Part shown: positions 19,113-27,249 of the stretch, piece by piece
Position numbering within the stretch: position 1 is the first letter of the stretch
Layout: each line of letters starts with the position of its first letter
NCBI GenBank assembly: GCA_009746045.1
Contig: RPFO01000236.1
Coordinates: forward strand, 1 to 27,249
Direction: 5' to 3'
From: Mesostigma viride
Lineage: Eukaryota; Streptophyta; Mesostigmatophyceae; Mesostigmatales; Mesostigmataceae
DNA length: 27,249 bases
Program-made: the position numbers and the translations under genes
The notes under the pieces: model-generated
The model's input: only the letters and a program-made list of their open reading frames with translations
What the model was told of the DNA's origin: nothing
Database searches by the model: none

Positions 19113-22100
19113 GCACTCGCCCCTTGCGTGCGCGGTGTGTGTACAGGTGTGTGCAGCCGCCCCTTGCGTGCATGGTGTATGTACATGTGTGTGCAGCCGC
19201 CCCTTGCGTGCGCGGTGGATGTACATGTGTGTGCAGCCGAACCTTGCGTGCATGGTGTGTGTACCTGTGCGTGAAGTCGCTCCTTGCGTGCATGGTGTGT
19301 GTACGTGTGTGTGCAGCCACCCCTTTCGTGCGCGGTGTATGTACATGTGAGTGCCGTCGCCCCAAGCGTGCATTTTGTGTGTAAGTGTGTGTGCAGCAGC
19401 CCCTTGCGTGCGCGGTGTATGTACGTGTGTGTGCAGCCGCCCCGTGGTTGCGCGGTGGATGTACATGTGAGTGGAGCCGGTCCTTGCGTGCGCGGTGTAT
19501 GTACGTGTGTGTGCAGCCGCCCCTTGCGTGCGCGGTGTAGGTACGTATGTGTGCAGCCGCCCCTTGCGTGCGCGGTGTATGTACGTGTGTGTGCAGCCGC
19601 CCCAAGCGTGCGCGGTGTGTGTACATGTGAGTGCAGCTGCCCCAAGCGTGCGCGGTGTGTGTACATGTGTGTGCAGTTGCCCCTTGCGTGCGCGGTGGAT
19701 GTACGTGTGTGTGCATGCCGGCAATTGCGTGCATGGTGTGTGTACGTGTGTGTGCAGCCGCCCCTTGCGTGCGCGGTGTGTGTACATGTGAGTGCCGTCG
19801 CCCCAAGCGTGCATTTTGTGTGTAAGTGTGTGTGCAGCCGCCCCTTGCGTGCGCGGTGTAGGTACGTGTGTGTGCAGCCGCCCCAAGCGTGCGCGGTGTG
19901 TGTACGTGTGTGTGCAGCCGCCCCAAGCGTGCGCGGTGTGTGTACATGTGAGTGCAGCTGCCCCAAGCGTGCGCGGTGTGTGTACATGTGTGTGCAGTTG
20001 CCCCTTGCGTGCGCGGTGGATGTACGGGTGTGTGCATGCCGGCAATTGCGTGCATGGTGTGTGTACGTGTGTGTGCAGCCGCCCCTTGCGTGCGCGGTGT
20101 GTGTACGTGTGTGTGCACTCGCCCCTTGCGTGCGCGGTGTATGTACGTGTGTGTGCAGCCGCCCCTTGCGTGCGCGGTGTAGGTACGTGTGTGTGCAGCC
20201 GCCCCAAGCGTGCGCGGTGTATGTATGTGTGTGTGCAGCCGCCCCTTGCGTGCGCGGTGGATGTACGTGTGTGTGCAGCCACCCCTTTCGTGCGCGGTGT
20301 ATGTACATGTGAGTGCCGTCGCCCCAAGCGTGCATTTTGTGTGTAAGTGTGTGTGCAGCAGCCCCTTGCGTGCGCGGTGTATGTACGTGTGTGTGCAGCC
20401 GCCCCGTGGTTGCGCGGTGGATGTACATGTGAGTGGAGCCGGTCCTTGCGTGCGCGGTGTATGTACGTGTGTGTGCAGCCGCCCCTTGCGTGCGTGGTGT
20501 GTGTACATGTAAGTGCAGCCGCCCCTTGCGTGCGCGGTGTATGTACGTGTGTGTGCAGCCGTCCCTTGCGTGCGCGGTGTGTGTACGTGTGAGTGCAGCT
20601 GCCCCAAGCGTGCGCGGTGTGTGTACATGTGTGTGCAGTTGCCCCTTGCGTGCGCGGTGGATGTACGTGTGTGTGCATGCCGGCAATTGCGTGCATGGTG
20701 TGTGTACGTGTGTGTGCAGCCGCCCCTTGCGTGCGCGGTGTGTGTACGTGTGTGTGCACTCGCCCCTTGCGTGCGCGGTGGATGTACATGTGTGTGCAGC
20801 CGCCCCTTGCGTGCATGGTGTATGTCCATGTGTGGGCAGTTGCCCCTTGCGTGCGCGGCGTATGTACATGTTTTTGCACTCGCCCCTTGCGTGCATGGTG
20901 TATGTATGTGTGTGTGCAGCCGCCCCTTGCGTGCGCGGTGGATGTACGTGTGTGTGCAGCCACCCCTTTCGTGCGCGGTGTATGTACATGTGAGTGCCGT
21001 CGCCCCAAGCGTGCATTTTGTGTGTAAGTGTGTGTGCAGCAGCCCCTTGCGTGCGCGGTGTATGTACGTGTGTGTGCAGCCGCCCCGTGGTTGCGCGGTG
21101 GATGTACATGTGAGTGGAGCCGCCCCAAGCGTGTGTACATGTGTGTGCAGTTGCCCCTTGCGTGCGCGGTGGATGTACGTGTGTGTGCATGCCGGCAATT
21201 GCGTGCATGGTGTGTGTACGTTTGTGTGCAGCCGCCCCTTGCGTGCGCGGTGTGTGTACGTGTGTGTGAATCCTTGTCCTTGCGTGCATGGTGTATGTAC
21301 ATGTGGGTGCAGCCGCCCCTTGCGTGCGCGGTGTATGCCAGTGTGTGTGCATGCCGGCCCTTGCGTGCATGGTGTGTGTAAGTGTGTGTGCAGCCGCCCC
21401 GAGCGTGTGTACATGTGTGTGCAGTTGCCCCTTGCGTGCGCAGTGGATGTACGTGTGTGTGCATGCCGGCAATTGCATGCATGGTGTGTGTACGTGTGTG
21501 TGCAGCCGCCCCTTTCGTGCGCGGTGTGTGTACGTGTGTGTGCACTCGCCCCTTGCGTGCGCGGTGTATGTACGTGTGTGTGCAGCCGCCCCTTGCGTGC
21601 GCGGTGTATGCCAGTGTGTGTGCATGCCGGCCCTTGCGTGCATGGTGTGTGTAAGTGTGTGTGCAGCCCCTTGCGTGCATGGTGTATGTACGTGTGTGTG
21701 CAGCCGCCCCTTGCGTGCGCGGTGTGTGTACGTATGTGTGCAGCCGCCCCTTGCGTGCGCGGTGTATGTACGTGTGTGTGCAGCCGCCCCTTGCGTGCGC
21801 GGTGTAGGTACGTGTGTGTGCAGCCGCCCCAAGCGTGCGCGGTGTGTGTACATGTGAGTGCAGCTGCCCCAAGCGTGCGCGGTGTGTGTACGTGTGTGTG
21901 CAGTTGCCCCTTGCGTGCGCGGTGGATGTACGTGTGTGTGCATGCCGGCAATTGCGTGCATGGTGTGTGTACGTGTGTGTGCAGCCGCCCCTTGCGTGCG
22001 CGGTGTGTGTACATGTGTGTGCAGCCGCCCCTTGCGTGCGCGGTGTAGGTACGTGTGTGTGCAGCCGCCCCAAGCGTGCGCGGTGTGTGTACATGTGTGT

Positions 22101-23774
22101 GCAGTTGCCCCTTGCGTGCGCGGTGGATGTACGTGTGTGTGCATGCCGGCAATTGCGTGCATGGTGTGTGTACGTGTGTGTGCAGCAGCCCCTTGCGTGC
22201 GCGGTGTGTGTACATGTGAGTGCCGTCGCCCCAAGCGTGCATTTTGTGTGTAAGTGTGTGTGCAGCCGCCCCTTGCGTGCGCGGTGTAGGTACGTGTGTG
22301 TGCAGCCGCCCCAAGCGTGCGCGGTGTATGTACATGTGTGTGCACTCGCCCCTTGCGTGCATGGTGCATGTATGTATGTGTGTGTGCAGCCGCCCCTTGC
22401 GTGCGCGGTGGATGTACGTGTGTGTGCAGCCACCCCTTTCGTGAGCGGTGTATGTACATGTGAGTGCCGTCGCCCCAAGCGTGCATTTTGTGTGTAAGTG
22501 TGTGTGCAGCAGCCCCTTGCGTGGGCGGTGTATGTACGTGTGTGTGCAGCCGCCCCGTGGTTGCGCGGTGGATGTACATGTGAGTGGAGCCGGTCCTTGC
22601 GTGCGCGGTGTATGTACGTGTGTGTGCAGCCGCCCCTTGCGTGCGTGGTGTGTGTACATGTAAGTGCAGCCGCCCCTTGCGTGCGCGGTGTATGTACGTG
22701 TGTGTGCAGCCGTCCCTTGCGTGCGCGGTGTGTGTACGTGTGTGTGCAGCCGCCCCTCGCGTGCATGGTGAGTGTAAGTGTGTGTGCAGCAGCCCCTTGC
22801 GTGCATGGTGTGTACGTGTGTGTGCAGTTGCCCCTTGCGTGCGCGGTGTATGTACGTGTGTGTGCAGCCGGCCCTTGCGTGCGCGGTGTGTGTACATGTG
22901 AGTGCAGCCGGCCCTTGCGTGCGCGGTGGATGTACATGTGTGGGCAGTTGCCCCTTGCGTGCGCGGTGTATGTACATGTGTTTGCACTCGCCCCTTGCGT
23001 GCGCGGTGGATGTACATGTGTGTGCAGCCGAACCTTGCGTGCATGGTGTGTGTACCTGTGCGTGAAGTCGCTCCTTGCGTGCATGGTGTGTGTACGTGTG
23101 TGTGCAGCCGCCCCTTGCGTGCGCGGTGTAGGTACGTGTGTGTGCAGCCGCCCCTTGCGTGCGCGGTGTATGTACGTGTGTGTGCAGCCGGCCCTTGCGT
23201 GCATGGTGTGTGTACGTGTGTGTGCAGCCGGCCCTTGCGTGCGCGGTGGATGTACATGTGTGTGCAGTCGCCCCTTGCGTGCGCGGTGTAGGTACGTATG
23301 TGTGCAGCCGCCCCTTGCGTGCGCGGTGTATGTACGTGTGTGTGCAGCCGCCCCGTGGTTGCGCGGTGTATGTACATGTGTGTGCAGTTGCCCCTTGCGT
23401 GCGCGGTGTATGTACGTGTGTGTGCAGCCGGCCCTTGCGTGCGCGGTGGATGTACATGTGAGTGCAGCCGGCCCTTGCGTGCATGGTGTGTGTACGTGTG
23501 TGTGCAGCCGCCCCTTGCGTGCATGGTGTATGTACATGTGAGTGCAGCCGGCCCTTGCGTGCATGGTGTGTGTACGTGTGTGTGCAGCCGCCCCTTGCGT
23601 GCGCGGTGTATGTACGTGTGTGCGCACTCGCCCCTTGCGTGCGCGGTGTATGTACGTGTGTGTGCAGTTGCCCCTTGCGTGCGCGGTGGATGTACGTGTG
23701 TGTGCAGCCGCCCCTTGCGTGCGCGGTGTGTGTACGTGTATGTGCAGCCGCCCCTTGCGTGCATGTACATGTGT

Positions 23775-23896
23775 GAAGAAATAAGCAATAGTGAATGAAA
23801 TAGTAAAAAGAAAATCATTCCAGCATATGTATGTACAAGTTTTTAGTAGTACACTATGACTATCGTCAAATATAACAATTTTCTATATTTTCATAC
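23775..23896. other. AT-rich spacer between the two satellites
   Basis: About 120 bp of A+T-rich, non-repetitive DNA separates the GT-rich array from the CA-rich satellite. It has no open frame or other motif that I recognise. The strand bias of the repeats flips across it. Confidence 0.7.
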
Positions 23897-25670
23897 ACAC
23901 ACGAACAACACACCCAACACACACACACACTATGTTTGCACCCAAGACACACACCAACACCTAAAAACAAGACACCAACACACAAGACAGCCATGCAACA
24001 CACACCCAACACACACACGCAACACACACATAACACACCTAAGTATAGTTGTTATAACACACAACACATAGGTACATCCCGCCCCCCCACACACAACACC
24101 AACACATGACAATTAACAGGCCACAACACACACACTGACACACATGCCCCAACACACACACACACATGCCCCAACACACACACACATGCCCCAACACTGC
24201 ACACACAACAACACCCAAACACACACCACACACACAAAAGACACCCAACACACATACCGAAAACACGCACACACAACACCTACTAAAAACAAGACACCAA
24301 CACACAAGACACCCAACACACACCCAACACACACACACACACACAATGTTTGCACCGGTCGGCCCACGACACCCACACCCAACACACACATAACACACCT
24401 AAGTAACACACAACACACACGTACATCCCCCCCCCCACACACAACACCAACACATGACAATTAACATGCCACAACACACACACATGCCCCAACACACACA
24501 CACACATGCCCCAACACTGCACACACAACAACACCCAAACACATACCACACACACACAAGACACCCAACACACATACCGAAAACACGCACACACAACACC
24601 TACCAAAAACACCAAACACACAAGACACCCAACACACACCCAACACACACACACACAATGTTTGCACCCACGACACACACACCAACACCTAAAAATAAGA
24701 CACCAACACACAACACACGTACACGTACATCCCCCCCCCCACAACACCAACAATAACATGCAAACAACACACACACAACACACCTAAGTCACACACACAA
24801 CACACACGTACTTTCCCCCCCCCCACACCCAACACCAACACACAAGACACTTTGCACACACCCTACACACACCCACACCCTTTATGAACACATGTACACC
24901 CAACACACACACGCAACACACACCTAGGTCGATCACACACAACACACACAAAACACACCTAAGTCACACACAACACACACGTACACCCCCCCACACAAAC
25001 CCAATACCAACACACAAGACACTTGGCCCCCCCCCACCCACCCACACACCCACACCCACACCCACACCACACATCCAACACACACAACACACACACTACA
25101 CACTTAAGTCACACACAACACACACATAACACACCTAAGTCACACACAACACACACGTCCATCCCCCCCTCACACTCAACACCAATACATGACAATTAAC
25201 ATGCACACAACACACACACGCACACGCCCCAACACACACACACACAACATACATACACAGAGCACACACACACGCCTCAACACACATACCGAACACACAC
25301 ACACAAGACACCCAACACACATACCGAACACACACACACACACACTATGTTTGCACCCGACATACACACACCCAACACCTACTAAAAACAAGAAACCAAC
25401 ACACAAGACACCCTACACACACACAACACACACACACACAACACATATCCAACACAAACAACACACACACCTAAGTCACACACACAACACACCTACTAAG
25501 TCACACACACAACACACATGTACCTCCCCCCCCCCACACCCAACATCAACACACAAGACACTTTGCACACACCCTACACGCCCCCGCACCTTCATGAATG
25601 CACCCAACACACACACCCAACACACACGCCCCAACACACATACCCAACATTCACACAACACACCCAACAT
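23897..25670. repeat. CA-rich satellite with blocks of about 350 bp
   Basis: Top-strand CACA-rich DNA made of recurring modules: CATGACAATTAACATGC (about 24104, 24452, 25184), ATGTTTGCACC (23930, 24352, 24658, 25349), ACACAAGACACCCAACACAC, and runs of seven to ten C after GTACATC or GTAC (for example 24427–24436). The first module recurs 349 and then about 732 bp apart, which suggests a block of about 350 bp, one copy having lost that module. The open frames here are all low-complexity His/Thr/Asn/Pro (plus strand) or Cys/Val (minus strand) and are not credible proteins. Confidence 0.85.
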
Positions 25671-25715
25671 ATAAGGGTAAATATGGTTTAGGAGTGTAGG
25701 GGTTTAGGGTTTAAG
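25671..25715 (+). repeat. Degenerate telomere-like repeats, right side
   Basis: Units read GTTTAGG, TGTAGGG, TTTAGGG and TTTAAGG at 25685–25715, after AAGGGTAAA. One exact TTTAGGG and one TGTAGGG are present; the latter is the same variant that makes up the left-hand block at 1731–1786. The G-rich strand runs rightward here, opposite to the left block. Confidence 0.65.
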
Positions 25716-26036
25716 GCCTACCATACACCCGTATGTAAAAATGCAACAACACGCCAAGTCATCCGCCACCATGCAAAAATATATAAACACAACTGGTCAT
25801 CCTCAACAAGAATGCCCATTTTAGTACCTAATCCGCACTTGGCACTTGTCCAGTTTCGTAAGTCCAACGGCCGTTGGCTTTGAGAAATTAAGATATGCGA
25901 CATGCGCCATGCAGCCAAGCTAAAGTATAGGCTGATTGCCCTGTATGTAACATTAGTAAGGTGAACGACCGTCGACAAAAAAACACATGCGACATACAAA
26001 CACCAATTTTACACAGTAATGTTTGGAATGACGTAC
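25716..26036. other. Non-coding stretch, probably intron or 3' region of the minus-strand gene
   Basis: No supported exon. It begins just left of a good 5' splice site of the minus-strand gene (GTACGT, 26031–26036) and holds one palindrome. If that splice site is not used, the frame continues to a stop at 25953 and this is mainly 3' flanking DNA. The next exon, if any, was not found before the satellite. Confidence 0.5.
25864..25877. repeat. Dispersed palindrome, copy 5
   Basis: Perfect CCAACGGCCGTTGG flanked by TTTCGTAAGT and CTTTGAGAAATT. Here both flanks keep the TTTC … GAGAAA arms, which suggests that the original element was an inverted repeat of about 34 bp. Confidence 0.9.
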
Positions 26037-26704
26037 CGTAATTTCGGCGTCCACCTTCTTCGCAATTGTGAACCAGCCCTGTCGCGTGTTGTCCGGATGT
26101 CCTTCCCACTTGCCCTTCGTGACCTTTGCGACGCTCAGGTAGCACACGATTGCAGTTAAGGGTTCTCGGTCGTCTGGGTTCCAGAAGAAGCGTCGGGCGT
26201 CCGATCCGGAGGAGGAGCACCTCTCGAAGTATTTTACGTACATTACCCAGTTGCCTTTCTTAAAAACCTCGCCCCCCCCCCTGTATGTTTGTTTAAACAC
26301 TCATCCTTGTCGAGTTGGTGGGCGACTCGAACAACTTTCGCCAACCAGTACGGGTGGTCGGGCACATGGTCCTTGTGCCCCCTCTCAGATGCGACTGCGA
26401 CGGCCTCCCCCTCCTGCAAACCACGCCCCAACTCGTTTCTTGCCGTTTGAACGTGGTTCAGGCGGGTTCCCGGATATCGCGTGGGGTTCCGCGACTTACT
26501 CGCCTGGAGTTTTACAGTCCACGACGAGCTGCTCCAATCGTTTGGGCATGTCGTCCACTTGCCCTCTCGGCACTCCGCACAACTGAAGCATGAAAAACGC
26601 CTGAGCTTTACCACCTCGACCCGCTCGCCCTTTTTGTCCAGTCGCCACTGGTGTGCCGTGGAGATATCTCGGATCGGGCCTCGCTCCTTACCGGACGTGA
26701 GAAT
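26037..26704 (-). CDS. Exon 2 of an unrecognised protein, with a frameshift
   Basis: The acceptor TTGCAG ends at 26705 (minus strand), and the exon opens in phase 0 with ILTSGKERGPIRDIS. A cysteine cluster, C-x2-C-x2-C-x7-C (residues 39, 42, 45 and 53 of this exon), sits in a stretch rich in R, K and W and could bind zinc. Further on, PYWLAKV (118–124), GNWVMYVKYFERC and RRFFWNPDDREPLTAI look like a compact beta-rich module. The module could be of Tudor, chromo or BAH type; this is a guess from pattern, not a recognised match. After codon 144 the frame is lost in a run of ten G (minus strand) at 26272–26281; the protein-like sequence continues in another frame to DAEIT and the donor GTACGT. 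The exon is 668 nt, one short of a multiple of three, so a single missing base restores both the frame and a phase-0 exit. The base may be missing through sequencing error or real decay. No named family is claimed. Confidence 0.65.
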
Positions 26705-26751
26705 CTGCAATTGTAATTCCATGAAACAACATCACAGCACATTTCCCAACT

Positions 26752-26765
26752 CCAACGGCCGTTGG
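26752..26765. repeat. Dispersed palindrome, copy 6
   Basis: Perfect CCAACGGCCGTTGG, first in the intron, preceded by TTTCCCAACT and followed by CACTCAACAA. Confidence 0.9.
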
Positions 26766-26793
26766 CACTCAACAATTATAAGATTTCCCAACT

Positions 26794-26807
26794 CCAACGG
26801 CCGTTGG
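26794..26807. repeat. Dispersed palindrome, copy 7
   Basis: Perfect CCAACGGCCGTTGG, preceded by TTTCCCAACT and followed by CCCTTGGAAACTT. Confidence 0.9.
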
Positions 26808-26842
26808 CCCTTGGAAACTTTATATAAGTACATTTCTCAACT

Positions 26843-26856
26843 CCAACGGCCGTTGG
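26843..26856. repeat. Dispersed palindrome, copy 8
   Basis: Perfect CCAACGGCCGTTGG. It is the tandem partner of the copy at 26752 and is preceded by TTTCTCAACT. Confidence 0.9.
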
Positions 26857-26884
26857 CACTCAACAATTATACGATTTTCCAGCT

Positions 26885-26898
26885 CCAACGGCCGTTGG
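26885..26898. repeat. Dispersed palindrome, copy 9
   Basis: Perfect CCAACGGCCGTTGG. It is the tandem partner of the copy at 26794 and is followed by CCTTATGAAACTT. Confidence 0.9.
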
Positions 26899-27006
26899 CC
26901 TTATGAAACTTCAAACTGCATCAAGGAAGCTGTCCTCTGTAAAGTGTAACCAGAGACAAATTATAGAACTGCACTTGACCACCAGAAAGCAACTGTCTTT
27001 ACTTAC

Positions 27007-27249
27007 GTTATCGAGAAGAAATGCCCGTCGAACCACGTCCGATTGTGCCGATGGTCGACTCGAGTCTTTGCCGGTTCTCCAATCCCGGTTCAGGTAGGCC
27101 ACCAGTGCCTCCACCGTATTCAGGTTCCGATTGTCCTCCTGCATCTGCGCTCTTTTGAGGATGCTTTTGACCGTCCCCCCTCCCCGTCCGACTCCCCCTT
27201 CCCATGTCCTGCACACGAGTAGTTCCACTCCAATGATTCCAAGTCGGGG
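27007..27249 (-). CDS. Exon 1 (partial) of the same unrecognised protein
   Basis: Open from the window edge to the donor GTAAGT, 81 codons with no stop, ending DVVRRAFLLDN. The part from about residue 36 (MQEDNRNLNTVEALVAYLN) looks like a helical segment. The part before it is G-rich (a run of GGVGRGGG), coded by G-rich DNA, and may be non-coding: a possible acceptor, GCGCAG, lies just before the ATG of that Met. The true start is therefore either that Met or beyond the window. The intron joins this exon to exon 2 in phase 0. I infer that the cysteine cluster and beta-rich module of exon 2 belong to the same protein. Confidence 0.6.

Larger units (their letters stand above)
13240..23774. repeat. 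40-bp minisatellite array, right segment
   Basis: Continuation of the same array after the insertion, in the same orientation and phase. Higher-order structure is clearer here. The rare variant GAGTGGAGCCGGTCC occurs at 14455, 16861, 18467, 19469, 20431 and 22582 (and at 11963 in the left segment), and GCATTTTGTGTGTAAG marks the unit group before it. The spacings 1,606, 1,002, 962 and 2,151 bp show repeated block duplications of different sizes. The last unit breaks off at about 23774 in GCATGTACATGTGTGAAG. Confidence 0.95.
26741..26912. repeat. 91-bp tandem duplication with paired palindromes
   Basis: The unit starting ATTTCCCAACTCC at 26741 restarts as ATTTCTCAACTCC at 26832. Each holds two palindromes 42 bp apart, separated by CACTCAACAATTATA and a short AT tract. 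Point differences between the two units show that they are not brand new. Confidence 0.85.
26705..27006 (-). other. Intron 1 of the minus-strand gene
   Basis: 302 bp. The donor GTAAGT starts at 27006 after the codon AAC, and the acceptor TTGCAG ends at 26705. Both boundaries fall between codons, so the flanking exons join in phase 0 (FLLDN to ILTSG). Four of the nine palindromes lie in it, in two tandem 91-bp units. Sequence between and around them is AT-rich, unlike the GC-rich exons. Confidence 0.75.

Noticed and set aside
2161-23774. CRISPR array
   Set aside because: Units are contiguous, with no unique spacers, no leader and no cas genes, and the context is eukaryotic.
15947-23818. A 2,623-codon minus-strand open frame (and similar ones at 5454–12179, 17053–23484 and 17730–23627)
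   Set aside because: The frame exists because the 40-bp unit is nearly free of stops on that strand. Several frames are open at once over the same DNA, the product is a simple His/Thr/Arg cycle, and there are no start, splice or flanking signals.
23856-25674. Open frames in the CA-rich satellite (up to 166 codons)
   Set aside because: Low-complexity translations of CA repeats on one strand and GT repeats on the other.
25718-25999. A 93-codon minus-strand frame as a further exon of the right-hand gene
   Set aside because: It translates straight through the palindrome (giving SQRPLDLRN), lacks a clear acceptor, and overlaps the likely intron after the GTACGT donor.

Overview
The window looks like nuclear DNA of a eukaryote, not of a bacterium. 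It is dominated by satellite DNA, carries degenerate TTTAGGG-type telomere repeats, and has a split gene with canonical GT–AG intron boundaries. TTTAGGG-type repeats occur in plants, many algae and several protist groups, so an alga or other protist is plausible. I cannot name the organism. A 14-bp palindrome, CCAACGGCCGTTGG, is scattered through both flanks and never seen in the satellite. It may be a good lineage marker.

Layout. 1–1730: unique-looking DNA with short tandem duplications and four copies of the palindrome; no convincing gene. 1731–1786: eight degenerate 7-bp telomere-like units, C-rich strand on top. 1822–1890: a shortened class II (serine-like) tRNA sequence. 1999–2160: GT-rich microsatellite with ten TGTGCG units. 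2161–23774: a minisatellite of about 40 bp per unit, roughly 500 units, with nested higher-order duplications, including a near-identical 2.8-kb pair. 23775–25670: an AT-rich spacer, then a CA-rich satellite whose base bias is the mirror image of the main array. 25671–25715: TTTAGGG/TGTAGGG-like units, G-rich strand on top. 25716–27249: unique DNA holding the minus-strand split gene, with palindromes in its introns.

The main discovery candidate is an 881-bp insertion at 12359–13239 inside the minisatellite. It is flanked by a 5-bp direct repeat, GGTAC, and two paralogous empty sites exist in the same array. Three palindromes of 206–207 bp alternate with two 131-bp spacers that are reverse complements of each other, so the whole insertion is one nested palindrome. 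It reads as one inverted dimer of a small element with 103-bp terminal arms, the pattern expected if a hairpin-ended DNA was copied around its ends. A tRNA-like fold with a perfect B box spans the palindrome/spacer junction. It has no protein-coding capacity.

The very long open frames across the array (up to about 2,600 codons) are a by-product of a stop-poor 40-bp repeat and are not annotated as genes. The only protein-coding gene I support is the minus-strand gene at the right end. It has two exons visible, a cysteine cluster, and a frameshift in a run of ten G.
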